64,000 nucleotides of DNA from Cliona cf. orientalis (taxonomy: Eukaryota; Porifera; Demospongiae; Clionaida; Clionaidae). Made by a program: the position numbers and the translations under genes. This document shows, one piece after another, positions 1 through 16,038 of the stretch; position 1 is the first letter of the stretch, and the number at the start of each line of letters is the position of its first letter. Below the pieces are notes generated by a model. It worked only from the letters and a program-made list of their open reading frames with translations. It was not told the origin of the DNA and made no database searches. The stretch spans positions 3,162,001 through 3,226,000 of the forward strand of contig OZ005695.1 in NCBI GenBank assembly GCA_963930775.1, given 5' to 3'.

Positions 1-309
1 AACAGAATCTGACATGAATGGGGAGGAGGCTGTAGCCAGCTATGGTACTCTATACAGCACAATTTGAGTTATTGGTGAAGTTCTAACATGATCGTCCATG
101 CATGCATGTCACAGGATTATTAGTGGCCTTACACACAGGGGAATGGTAAACTTAACACAAATGAACATTGTGGTCAACAATAGTACACATTACGAGCTAA
201 TTAACTGGCACTAAAAATAAATTATAGTACTATTAATGGGATGGTACACTGGAAGCAAAATAATACTACATTAGCCACTGCTGAAAGTTTTAAAAAGCAT
301 AGTTTTGGT

Positions 310-4556
<4,247 letters not shown>

Positions 4557-4671
4557 GCTACTGTGGACTGAGATAGAAGAACAGAAGACGACGATCGATC
4601 GCAAAAAGTGGAGATCTCGAGGAAACGCTTGTGTTGTGTTTGATCGATAGGGTGTGCCTTGTGTAAATCAT

Positions 4672-4716
4672 CAGGGACTATATATTATCTTTCTGAAAGA
4701 TAATGTATAGTCCCTG
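4672..4716. promoter_or_regulatory. Near-perfect 45-bp palindrome upstream of CHMP4
   Basis: Arms of 22 bases (CAGGGACTATATATTATCTT...) separated by one base, with a single mismatch. It begins about 115 bases upstream of the CHMP4 ATG. It could be a foldback insertion or a promoter element; position alone suggests the second. Confidence 0.5.
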
Positions 4717-4814
4717 AAATCATTAAGTGCATGTGTGACATGTCACGCTAGTCACATGACGGAATTACGTCAAGTTGAACACGTATCTATTTTTAGAACC
4801 ACGTCATCTATGCA

Positions 4815-4852
4815 CGCATGCGCAATTGCACATTATCTGTAACGCATGCGCA
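4815..4852. promoter_or_regulatory. Two CGCATGCGCA motifs, NRF1-like
   Basis: CGCATGCGCA occurs at 4815-4824 and again at 4843-4852. The core resembles the NRF1 half-site palindrome GCGCATGCGC found in many animal housekeeping promoters. The pair lies about 260-300 bases upstream of the CHMP4 start. Binding is inferred. Confidence 0.4.
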
Positions 4853-4886
4853 TAGGTGCACACGGGGCGTATGCTTGAACTGTGAC

Positions 4887-4998
4887 CTCCAATGTAGCCA
4901 GTAGCTGTGACTTCTCTTGCTTTGTGCTACTCAGCTGAGTTTCAAGAGCTCTCACTCTAGACTGCAAAGTCATCTCTTTCTCTACTGTTCTTTCTCAG
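4887..4998 (-). pseudogene. Orphan TMF1 exon fragment (left edge of the tandem array)
   Basis: On the minus strand it encodes a coiled-coil piece beginning MTLQSRVRALETQLSSTKQE, nearly identical to the exon at 18024-18176. Nothing else of TMF1 lies to its left, so it is cut off. It directly abuts the duplicated non-coding block that starts at TCAGAAGACTGCTAC, marking the left boundary of unit 1. Confidence 0.75.
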
Positions 4999-7900
4999 AA
5001 GACTGCTACATAACAGAGTGGCTACATAGTGTTTGATATTTCTGTACTTGCACTATATATAGAACATTAGAATTTATCGACCCTGTATCATTTCCACATG
5101 CTATTAAATTTTGGTACTCAAAAAGGAGGTTGCTGGAGTCAAGAGTGCATAATAAAGTACGTGCAATCTTTGTTATGCGCTCTTGCTGGATGGACCCTTA
5201 GGGTATGTGGTAAAGGGTTGCACTACTCTAATGTTCAAAATTTCATTTCGGGACCAATCCTCAAACACAAGTCTTAGAACAGTCCACCTTAAGAGATACT
5301 ATTCTGCACTATTGATCTGCCATGGTATTCAGTTGTGGTATGTGTTGAGTGCAGGTGATGGAAGTGGTATCCATGATAATTCTGAGCATGCCATGGCCTT
5401 GAGTGCAGGCAAACGTGACAAGTGAGCTGAGGCATATTATGGGCTGTGACTGGCTTAGACTATTACTTCCAATCTCTCCCTCTCTCCTATAATACTATGT
5501 AGGTTGAATTTGCTGTACTTTTCAATTTTTGTTGTTCTGTTTACATGTAAATTTTCTGTACCTGATATTACATCTTTAGGTCTAAGAAACACATACAGTA
5601 CATGCCATAAGGTTTCTAGGGACTGATGCTTTTACCAACTCAAACCACTTATCTTGGACCATAAACCACCTAGTACAAACCACTCCAACCAAAGTATGGA
5701 CAGCTAATCAGCTACAGAAGCCAATCTACTTATCCTCATCATTGTGGCTTGCAGGGGAATTGCCTGAGGAGACTGCCCTTGCATGTAGGCAATCCCAAAC
5801 TTGAGGGGAAACCATCCCAGTGCTGGAACAGCTTTTTTTGAGCTAACATGTACATTTGTACACTTGTACATGTACCTACACACTCAACTCAAATACATGT
5901 AGATGTGCTCAATGCCCATAAAAACCATTGTAGTATGTTACCTAAGAGATGGGTACACCTAATAGTTATCTGCCAGTAATTGGGTGCATGAGATGCATAG
6001 TCAAATGCACCCCAATTACTGTCAGATAACTATTTTGTTGGTAATTGACCTCTGTTCATCATTGGCCTACTTTATGATGACCCAACCTCTTCCCATAGCC
6101 GGCAAATTATCTATAAAAACTTTGGTTGCTAGGTAACTACCAACAACTACATGTATACTCCCTGGAACAGTATAGCTGTGTACTGTTGACACAGAGCAGT
6201 ACACATAAGCTATACTATACCGACCATAAATTGTTAATTGGATGTACTTTCACTAGAATAGTTAAAGAAAAGCAGCAGGCAAGTTTGGCTGGCTTTGAGC
6301 TACCCTTTTTTACGACAAAAGGTGGGAATATTACCTGAGTACTAGCCTATCTGTTCAGGTTAACATTTTTGCATGCCGCCAGTAATTTTCTATGGATGGC
6401 TTTGAGCTAAAAATGTGGATGAATGTCAGTATACTAGCCTAGCTGTTTGAATTCAGCATTTGCATGCTGCGAGTGACTCTCTGGTCCAGTGAAAATGCTT
6501 ATGCATGCATAAACCTGGAAGAAGCAGTGAAAATTAACAGCAGTGCAGAATATCCTAGTAGGAGCAGTGCCTAGTGTAGTGATACCAGTGCCAGGGTTAG
6601 CTAGCAGTTCCTTAGAGGATCTTAAAGCCGATTGCCAGCTTTTTTAATGTTGCATACCACCCAATTTATGTTTGCAATAATAATATTATTAAACAGCTGG
6701 GAAAGAGGGCCTGGGGAGTAGCTACAGTGAGTTACATGATGCACTTATAGTTACCAGGGAAGATAAGCTAGCATACATTTAACTATAGCAATCGACTGTA
6801 ACTATACGATAGTTACATGTTATTTTTGTATATTCTACGAAGTGGTGAAGCTGCAAGTAGAATTGCAAAAATAACATCTAACTATTTTGGTAGTGACCGT
6901 TAACCTACTAAAGACCCTAATGACCCTCTATCACCTTTAAATATCCCACAATTTGAGATTGAAAATTATGTTGCTATGGTAACTGCTGCCAAAACTTGTT
7001 GCTCAGATTTGTTACATAAGTATAGAGCAAAAACCTCACTGTGTATTTGTGGATCTTGCTGGTTGATCCAAGCTGCCAGAGAGATTGTAAACCCATGACC
7101 GTCCAACTTGGCAGGATCCTCATATCATGCCCTCAAATAGATTTTGAGCGAATCTGTAGAGGGAATATTCCAAAAATAATCATTGTCATTCTCTGTGTTA
7201 GTCTTGCAAGCCAGACCCTCACACTCAAGACTACATTGTATATCCATGTAAAGAGTAACTTTTGCACCTGTTTGCTCATTTCTCACCTGTATATGTACAT
7301 GTATGTATGCCGAATTTCGTTGTATTTATTTCCCTTATTTCCTCCCTACTCTCCCTCTCTCTCCTATTTGTATGTTGAGTTCTGCAGTAGTTGTCTTGGC
7401 TCATTCTTGACTCATAATTTATCTTTAGTGGATGCATTATGTCTAAATATTAACACAATTTTATGCATCCCATATTGATATTTCTCTAGGTAAGCATTTG
7501 TTTTTAAATTTAAAACAGCTAAACTAACTCATGTCTAAGAAGTTAAGTATGGGTAATCAACTCAAACCACTATCTTGTACCACATAAATAGCTACACAAG
7601 CCAATTGAATATCCTTATCATTGTGGCTTGCATGGCAATTGCCTAACAAGACAGCCCTTACATGAAAATTCAGTATCTTACCTTCTGCTAACAGTCCCAA
7701 ACCTAAGGCCATTAGATCCAAGGCCTTAGGGTGCATAATAAAGTATGTGCAATCTTTATTATGCTGGATGGAGCCATAGGGTATGTGGTAAAGGGTTGCA
7801 CAACTCTAATGTTCGAAATTTCATTTTGGCTTAGACTATTACTTCCGATCCCTCCCTCTCTCCTATAATACTCTATAGGTTGAATTTGCCATAGTTTTCA

Positions 7901-8471
7901 ATTCTTATTGTCTTGTTTAAGATGGATTATTTTTTCTGTAGTTGACATTGCATTTTTAGGTCTAAGAAACACCTTTTTCTACATTCCATTAAGGTTTCTA
8001 GGGACTGTTGCTTTTACCAACTCAAACCACTTATCTTGGACCATAAACCACCTAGCACAAACCACCCAACCAAAGTATGGACAGCTAATCAGCTACAGAA
8101 GCCAATCTACTTATCCTTATCATTGTGGCTTGCAGGGGAATTGCCTGAGGAGACTGCCCTTGCATGTAGGCAATCCCAAACTTGAGGGGAAACCATCCCA
8201 TTGCATGATGTTTTATTCCAAGATGTACATTGCACCGAAAATTCAGTAGGCTTAATTACCTTCTGCTAACAATCTCAAACCTAAGGGCAACCTTTCCATT
8301 GCCTGCTCAGGCAACTTAATCCAGCAAAAGGCAGAGCCACTTGGCTAGGTGTCAGTCTCAACATGTACATGTACATGTACATGTACATACACCCTCAACA
8401 TGGATAGATGTGTGTGCACATGCATGCACCTCTCTAGTAAAACTCACATGTACAATTGTGTAATTTTCTTA
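4995..8471. repeat. Duplicated non-coding block, unit 1 copy
   Basis: Long stretch recurring with high identity at about 18170-21190, in part at 28925-30615, and at 48486-50820 with an insertion. It begins at TCAGAAGACTGCTAC and ends at the Death-domain exon. It includes the phrase TGGCTTGCAGGGGAATTGCC in diverged repeats (about 5747, 7625, 8127). A plus-strand open frame at 5183-5425 (80 codons, containing LICHGIQLWYVLSAGDGSG) is kept in three block copies, but recent duplication alone could explain that. I see no spliced gene. Confidence 0.7.
5961..6034. repeat. 74-bp foldback element, stem type A
   Basis: Perfect or near-perfect inverted repeat with outer stem AATAGTTATCTG and inner stem CAGTAATTGGG, closed by a loop containing GATGCATAGTC. 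Sister copies lie at 50532-50606 (same stem) and at 19234-19302, 51300-51379 and 9101-9167 (different outer stem, related loop). Confidence 0.8.
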
Positions 8472-11400
8472 TTAACAGTACTTCTTCCTTAGTTCTTGGG
8501 CTAGTGACTTGTATCTGGGGTAAGTATCTATAGCGTCAATGATGGCAGACCATGTGGGAGGTGGTTCAACTTGATTCAGCCATAGTTTCAACATCTCCCT
8601 GAAACACTTCTCTGCCTCGTCATGATCACTTCTTATATTTCTCAGGTCCCCTTCTTTGAGTTCAAGAATAAGACCAATATTCTCCCAGTCAGCTGACACT
8701 TTGATGAGAAGTTCTCTCAATAAGACGCTAATTTTTGGTGGTGATGTCATCTCTGGTTGCCTGGGTCCACCGTCAGTCATTTTTGAGCGTTTTGGATTTG
8801 ATGGTCCTGTTTATAATGATTAATGTACACTTTCATTAGTGTAAATATTTCTCTGGATACCCCCTTAAAAATATACTTGGTATAATATGTTACTATGGTT
8901 ACAACATCTAATGTCACTAAGACCATTCTCCAGTAGAACATACATTGTAGTCAAGTCATGTTCAAAGCAGAGTTACCCTAGCCCACAATAATTTAATCAG
9001 TGTACAGTGCATGTCTGTATGGTGGAGCACTGGTTTACCATAGTAGCACTGCGGTTAGAGCTTGGAGAAAATACGTACATGTAAATCCTTAACATGTTAT
9101 AGCAAGACCTTAATTGGGGTGGCTGTGAGATGCATGAATGCATGGTCGAATGTGCCCCAATTAAACTACCATAAATCGCGAATATTTTGTTGTTAAAATA
9201 TTTTCGGAGAGCCAAGCTTGTGCGAAAATTGAACGCGCGAAAATACATGCGCAATATTAACGATAATGTGGTACAGGGTCGTTCGTCCGAAAATTATTTA
9301 ACGCGAAATATTATCGCATGAAATATTTTAGACATGAAATATTTGCAATTTACGGTATAGTTTGTTGGCCTTTCTCATTGGCCTACCCTATGTGTGATCA
9401 CCCCTACACCTCTGATAGCCGAAAATTATAACCTTTGGTTGTTAGATGATGGCCAAGATACAAAATAATAGCAATTCATGGTCAAAATTGTGAGTTTATA
9501 AAGTACACACTCAGACCAATCAGTATCTGATCAATACCAGTATATATTCACGCATAATGTACGCTAATGCCGAGTGAGAAACTGTGGCTATTAGTGAAAG
9601 GTGGAGATAAGGCTACTGAAACTAATGGATAGCTACACTTGCCTGGCTCTGATGAATCTGCACCTTCAGGATCACTGTGTCCTCGTTTCCTTCTAGTACC
9701 TTGTGGTTCTGTAGTGGTCATATCTGCACAAACAAAGAAAATTGTATCATAGAAAATCATCTTGGACACATCATGCATGTCAGCAAGATTAAGAGCATTG
9801 TCTTACAAGGAAAAGAACATTGAACAATGCCATGCTATAACTATGCTCCATGTTTACATACTTTCAGAGTGGCAGACTGTAGAAAGAGTTTAGCTACTTG
9901 GCTCAATCACACGTGCAAGAATCTCAAGTTATTTTCCGAAATTTAGCCTGGTGGCTAATTAGCAGTCAAACCATGTCTGCTGTGATGGTTCTAGGTATGT
10001 ATCTGCTCGAGCCTTTCATGGCTGATACTTGTTGCTAGGTTGTACGTGTGGTGTCATGCACGTCTGCTATGACAGTTCAAAAATGTTGCTAGGTATGCAT
10101 ATATGTGCTTGAGCATTTTGTGGCAGATGTGTAGCCTATGGTACAAGTTGGTTATTATCAATAAGTATACAGCCTCAATCTTGCACACATGGTGTGCAAC
10201 TAGAGAGCTTTTACCTTGTGATATAACCTATATGTATGCAAACTTCACTTGTTTTCAATATGTACCTGAGTCATAACATCTGTAAATTGTGAAGATATTA
10301 TGAGGATCTTTAGCACCACTTAAGGTTACTAAATGTTCCAGGGTGGTTGGTTGCTCTGTTTTACATGTGGCCACCAGTTGACACGATGGAATGCGTTTTC
10401 CTTCTTCAAAGTTATCTACCTCCTTTTTCTCAATCTATAAAAGTTTTCCACATGAAAATATGCATCCCACTACCCACACATGCAGATACACAAAAATTGT
10501 ATAGGAGGGGAGTATCCCCCATCTTTTCTATCAAAACTGTAGGTGTATGCAGTGGAAGTGGTACAGCTAAACCTACCACAGGAGGTCCCAGTGGTGTGAT
10601 TCTATATGCCTCATCACTTGTTGTGATTCCTTCTGGAGGAATATCCAGTCTGATCAAATTCTGATCTCCTTCAAATTCAAATCGCTGATCATGTCCCAGG
10701 GTGGCATTCATTTTTTTGTAATAAGTGCTGATTATCTATAATAATACATGTACCGTAAAGTCTGGTTAATAAGCGCATGCGCTTATCACTCTCGGTGGTA
10801 AGCCTATTAAACAATGTGCGCTTAATAGAAAGTGATGTTTTGGCCCCGCCCACTGCCCCCAAGCCAGCACGTTCGAGCGCTCAATGACAAAGCTAGCAAG
10901 TTATGAACACAGCGATTCTTAGAATAAGCTCTGAAATAGTTCATAAGAGTTGAATATAATACATTTAGTGATGAATCAGATGTACCGTGTTTATGCTTCC
11001 GATTGGAAGCTATCGCTAGAAGTAAAAATAGCCGACTTCTTGGCAAGACTCGCTTCAAAGTCAAGGTCAAGAGTGAACCCGTCTCAGTGGAACATCGCAG
11101 TGTTGAGTATACATGTACTAGCTGATCTCGTGCAGCTGGCTATCCGAAAATAGATTGGTAAATTAGTTCTATAGCCATGTAGAGCATGGAACACTCTTGA
11201 TCGAACGGTGTCATCTTTTTGGGCACATGTGCTTATTAGACGATACTTAACAACAGGAAGGAAGCATGTGCTTATTAAAAAATATGTGCTTAATAAGCAT
11301 ATGCGCTTATTAACCATATGTGTGATAAAAGTATTTACAGAATAAGGACTTTCAGGGTAGTTACTGATGTCTGGCATTCTTGTAGTATGGCATGTATCAA

Positions 11401-14400
11401 AATTAAGGTTTGTGATGAAAATGTACATACATTGTATATATCCAGATAAAGTACATGTACATGTGTGTCACTATGATACTCAGCTTGGACAACAACAGCC
11501 ATACTATAAAATGTCCTAAGAGAGTATTATCATATAGCGGGAAACTTTCGAGGGAGAAAACTTTCACGAATTTCGCGATTTTTCAGTCATCCGCGAAAGT
11601 TTTCTTCATGAAATTCTAAGCATGCCACACCCATTATGTGACCAGTTTTAACATTCCGCGAAATGCTCCTTTCCTACCGATCCGCGAAAGTTTTCTCCCT
11701 CCTGCTGTACGGTATTACCGTAGTGTCCCGGGCAAGCACCCACTCCTGGGTAAGCGTCCATGTAGTGCATTTCAAGGGGTCAACGTAACAGCTTCTATAC
11801 AAACGTATGGAAATTATGTCCCGGATAAGCACCCATGCACAGGTTATGTTTAAGCACCCATGGGCGCTTACCCAGGATACTACGGGTATGTACCTTAATA
11901 GTAGTATTCATCAATAGGCTTATACATACCTCGTTATGTAATTTGGTATTCCAACATATGGTGAAGTGAATCCTGGGGCTTTTGTTCTCTCCGCTATAAT
12001 AACTGCAAGCACTGTATTCTCTATCCTCAGCACCTTCCTCACCAATTCCATAGAGAGAAAAGCTATCTAGTTCAATAAATCCGTAGGAGCTATGACATGA
12101 AAAATTTCCCGGTACAGTTTCAAATTTAACACCATCTTCACCACGATCCATGGAGTTGGCTTTAACAAAACACAACTTTGATGCACCTTCTGGTTTAGCA
12201 CAGTGTTGAATTTCAAGAGTCAGTGGTCGAGAAAATTGGCATTTGGGAACACATTCTATCCAATAAACCGCACTAACGAGATGGGTATCCTGGGGTAATT
12301 GATAATCTCCCATAATGGTGGCTTTAATGTGGATGCTACACTGCTGTAGGTTGGCGGGTAGAGAGTTCTCAGGGATGTAAAGATTCAGACCACATTCATC
12401 CCAGGAGAAGAGCTGCTCAGAGTTTGTCACTAGTACTGATGTCTCAGCTACAAGATGCTCTGTGCACATAAAAACAAATAGAATAGCTACATGTATAAAA
12501 TTATAGTCTCTAGCACATACCATAGGACGGGTTTTATTGTGTAGTTTAATAATTGCGTTCTAGTCAAGTCAGGCCAAATTGCAAATCCAATAATTGCGAT
12601 GGATAATCCCATACCGTACTGTAGTATACGTACATGTTTATAATGATGAGCTTATTACCAATGGCCTTGGTAAAGGCCTGTACATGTTTATGTTTGCGAA
12701 TCTATTAATTGCGAAACGTAGAAAAACTCTCAATTCGCAATTAATAGATACTCACAATTAAAACCCGACCTACGGTACTCCATGTACACTAGCAGTCGAT
12801 CTCAGCTTGTACTGGAATGTACAGTATACGCACATTGAGGGATTAATCATTCACTCTCAGTGACACAAGAATAATGAATGTACCGTAGAATCCCATAATT
12901 ATGCCCCTAGCATTGGACTAAAACGTAGCTTCGTATCCAGGCTCTAGGGGGAGGGGAAAGGAGGGCCTGATATCAATTACATGTGCATGTGCTTAAGTGA
13001 CTTCACAAAAGTTACGTAATCAACATCTGAGTAGCGTTGGATCTCGTAATCTTGTTCAATAGCGTTGGCTAGAGTAAGCAAGCCTCATTAGGCATCAAGA
13101 TCAATGCCTACCTCCTATACTCATACGAGCAGAGAAAAACATCGAAGAGGCCAAGAATGCTCAGTAAGCCCCTCACTTGTTGCTCCAAAAATTGTAGTTC
13201 TGCAGAATGTTTGCATGGGTTAAAGGGCAAATACATGGACAGTATATGGCAATTGTGGAAATATCCAATTCCCCCCAGAACCTGGGGAAACTAAGTGCAT
13301 GCACACACAATTGATACCAGGAGACAAAAGTACCTATGTAGGAACTTGGAGCTAAAGTGCAAAGGGCTTATGCCTGAGGGGGGGGGGGGGGCAACTAAAG
13401 GATTCTTATAAAATGTATGCAACATACCTGTAATGTCCTGGTCACTGGTCTGTTGTGCAGTAGACAGTGACGATGACATCTGCTTGAATGCAGTATATTT
13501 GGCAGGATAAGGGCTTTTGGGTGGGAGTGGGGATGGCTGAGCTGGACTGGGAGGGAGGCCAAACTCACTACCAGCAGGACTGAGGACACCCGATAATGGA
13601 GCAGGGCTGAGAGCAGGTCCTGGACTGGGGACACTCATCCAGCTAGGAGCAGGGCTGGGTCCACTACCCCAGCTAGAAACATATCCGCTATCCACAGAGC
13701 TAGGGCCAGGAGTAGGGGCATAATAGGGACTTGGAGGCTGAAGAGTTTTACCAGCAGATCTTGTCATTTGAGTGGTTGATGTTTGTGTGGCTGATGGTTT
13801 ACATTCTTGACCCACTACAATCCTCTTTCTTTCTTCACTTTGAAGGAGTTGAATTATTTCATTATGGCCACCAAATTGTGCAAACAATAAAGCATTCCAT
13901 CCATCTCTATCTTGCAGTTTTGGATTGGCTCCGAGTTCTAATAGAATCTTAGCTACTTCTGTATGGCCGTTTTGACATGCTACCGTCAAAGCTGATAGTC
14001 CATCATTCATTTGATGGTTTACTTGAGCTCCGTAAGTTATCAAAGTTTTTAAAATATCTACGCTTCCACTTAGACTTGCACTCATTAGTGCCGACCATCC
14101 ATTATTCTTCAAAGCATTCACATTAGCTCCACTATTTAACAAAAGTTTTGCTATTTCCGTATGTTTGTACTGACTTGCACACATCAAAGCAGAAAATCCA
14201 TCCTTCAAATGAATGTTCACATCTGCTTTGTATTGAATCAACATTTTAACAGTTTCTATGAATCCATTCTGCACCGCATACATAAGAGCTGACCATCCAT
14301 CAGTGGTTTGCATATTCACATTAGCTCCTTGTTGAAGTAAATGCTTGGCTGTTTCAGTATGCCCATGTTGACACATCATTATTAGTTTTTGCATGAGAGC

Positions 14401-15981
14401 TTCATGTTCTGATATGAGTGTAGCTATTTCAAAATATCCACGCTGACTTGCAATTGTAAAAGCCGATCGTCCATTAATTTGCTGATAGATATCTGCTCCA
14501 TGACGTAACAAGAGATGGACTATTTCCAAGTGTCCATTATTACTTGAAGTCATTAAAGCTGATGCTCCATCACTTCGTTGCATATTAACATTGGCTCCAT
14601 GGTTCAACAATAATTTGGCTGTTTCTGTATGTCCGTTTTGACTTGAAATGTACAAAGCTGAAACACCTTCATTACTTTGCATGTTAACAATAGCACCACG
14701 GTCAAGCAATAATTTGGCTGTTTCTGTATGTCCGTCTTGACTTGAAATGTACAAAGCTGATACCCCTTCATTATCCTGCATGTTAACATTAGCACCATGG
14801 TCGAGCAATAATTTGGCTGTTTCCGTATGTCCAAATGCACTGGACACTCGCAAAGCTGAAAGCCCTTCATTATCTTGCATGTTAACATTAGCTCCATGGT
14901 CAAGCAATAATTTGGCTGTTTCCGTATGTCCAAATGCACTGGACACACGCAAAGCTGAAAAACCTTCATTATTTTGAACGTTAACATTAGCGCCATGGTC
15001 AAGCAATAATTTAGCTATTTCTGTATGTCCGTTTTGACTTGACAAGTATAAAGCTGAATTCCCTTTATTATCTGGCATGTTAACATTAGCTCCATAGTCA
15101 AGCAATAATTTGGCTGTTTCTTTATGTCCGTCATGACTTGAACCGTCTAAAGCTGCAAACCCTTCATTACTTTGCATGTTAACATTAGCTCCATGGTCGA
15201 GCAATAATTTGGCTGTTTCTGTATGTCCGTTTTGACTTGAAATGTACAACGCTGACATCCCTTCATTATCTTGCATGTTAATATTAGCTCCATGGTCGAG
15301 CAATAATTTGGCTGTTTCTGTATGTCCGTTGTAACTTGAAATGTGCAAAGCTGAAGACCCTTCCTTATCTTGCATGTTAACATTAGCTCCATGGTCGAGC
15401 AATAATTTGGCTGTTTCTGTATGTCCAAATGCACTGGACACTCGCAAAACTGAAAACCCTTCATTTTCATCTTGCATGTTAACATTAGCACCATGGTCAA
15501 GTAATAATTTGGCTGTTTCTGTATGTCCGTTGCAACTTGAAACGTACAAAGCTGAAAACCCTTCATTATGATCTTGCATGTTAACATTAGCACCATGGTC
15601 AAGCAATAATTTGGCTGTTTCCGTATGTCCATTTTGACTCGAACTGTACAAAGCTGAAAACCCTTCGTTATCTTGCACGTTAACATTAGCACCATAGTCC
15701 AACAATAGCCTAGCAATTTTTATGTGGCCTGTCTCACAGGCTGCCATTAATGCAGACACACTGTGTAGTCCATTAGTTGAATTAACTTGTGCTTGATACT
15801 GTAGTAGCAACTTGGCGACTTGAAGGTGTCCACGGTATGCTGCTCTATATAGAGCGCACTGCAGATTTTCATCTTTCTGGTTGACATCTACTCCTTGTTC
15901 CAGTAGCCTCTTCACTGTTTCAAAGTCTCCTCGATCGCTTGCTGAGACCAACGGAGACGACGATCGATACATGAATGCCAT
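8472..15981 (-). CDS. Gene B: ankyrin-repeat / ZU5 / UPA-position module / Death-domain protein, complete
   Basis: Exons 13428-15981, 11930-12459, 10577-10735, 10266-10434, 9643-9723 and 8472-8806 join in frame to 1275 residues. Residues 1 to about 715 are some 21 ankyrin repeats with the consensus GHTETAKLLLDHGANVNMQ. Residues 740-850 are Pro/Ser-rich with DSGYVS. Residues 865-1000 are a ZU5 domain (CGLNLYIPENSLPANLQQ, LTLEIQHCA) ending ELDSFSLYG. Residues 1029-1137 form the module in the UPA position. A short basic linker (RRKRGH) precedes a Death domain (SADWENIGLIL, CFREMLKLWL, PTWSAIID). A second Met three codons in (15972) is the only start shared by all paralogues and may be the true one. 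The fifth exon uses a GC donor. No signal peptide or membrane segment is seen, so it is probably cytosolic. A role in death-fold signalling is inferred from the architecture. Confidence 0.85.
9101..9167. repeat. Foldback element, stem type B, right arm cut
   Basis: Left arm GCAAGACCTTAATTGGGGTG and loop GATGCATGAATGCATGGTCGAATG match the foldback family. The right arm stops after CCCCAATTAA, where another element begins. Confidence 0.6.
9167..9357. mobile_element. MITE with TACCATA/TACGGTA ends (AATATTT family)
   Basis: Left end TACCATAAATCGCGAATATT and right end ATATTTGCAATTTACGGTA are inverted repeats. The interior is AT-rich with repeated GCGAAAAT/ATTTTCGC words and no coding capacity. 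It sits in the last intron of gene B. Confidence 0.6.
10751..11315. mobile_element. MITE (TTAATAAGCGCATGCGCTTA family) in gene B intron 2
   Basis: Starts TACCGTAAAGTCTGGTTAA followed by TAAGCGCATGCGCTTA. The right side has the inverted form GCATATGCGCTTATTAACCA. Internal copies of TGTGCTTATTA occur near 11225 and 11265. The right terminus is eroded. Confidence 0.6.
11531..11888. mobile_element. Two abutting TACCGTA-type MITEs in gene B intron 2
   Basis: The first (about 11531-11714) has ends ATAGCGGGAAACTTTCGAGG and CTCCCTCCTGCTGTACGGTA, with repeated CGCGAAAGTTTTC inside. The second (11716-11888) has ends TACCGTAGTGTCCCGGGCAA and CTTACCCAGGATACTACGGG, with AAGCACCCA repeats. Only one base separates them. 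Relatives of the first lie at 45585-45785; cut relatives of the second lie at about 28525-28627 and 33712-33778. Confidence 0.65.
12518..12777. mobile_element. MITE (GGACGGGTTTTAATTGCG family), copy 1
   Basis: The left end ACCATAGGACGGGTTTTA is mirrored by TAAAACCCGACCTACGGTA. The interior contains TTTAATAATTGCGTTCTAG and a hairpin of CGAATCTATTAATTGCGAA with its complement. A second copy is at 16729-16939. It lies in intron 1 of gene B. Confidence 0.75.
12881..13410. mobile_element. Intron-1 MITE (CCGTAGAATCCC family), gene B copy
   Basis: Starts TACCGTAGAATCCCATAATT and ends in a G-run followed by GGATTCTTATAAAATG, 18 bases from the exon 1 donor. The same element sits at the same place in genes C (24556-25537), D (40989-41295) and E (57917-58262), so it was present before the duplications. 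A complete unrelated insertion of the family is at 47634-48007. Confidence 0.65.
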
Positions 15982-16026
15982 ATTAAATGGATCTGCACAG
16001 ATCTAGAGATCAATCGGCGATCAGGT

Positions 16027-16038
16027 CAGTGCGCACTG
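16027..16038. promoter_or_regulatory. Palindrome CAGTGCGCACTG upstream of gene B
   Basis: A perfect 12-bp palindrome 46 bases upstream of the gene B ATG. It is repeated upstream of C (27439-27450) and D (43876-43887), and with one change upstream of E (62800-62811, CAGTGTGCACTG). Candidate core-promoter or transcription-factor site. Confidence 0.45.

Noticed and set aside
7050..7085. TTGCTGGTTGATCCAAGCTGCCAG resembles the 5' end of 18S rRNA
   Set aside because: Similarity covers about 20 bases only, no rRNA sequence follows, and the phrase recurs within the duplicated block.
14604..15716. Long alternative frames rich in KQPNYCLTMVLMLTCK across the ankyrin exon
   Set aside because: They are shadows created by the 99-bp repeat and lie out of frame with the ankyrin coding sequence.
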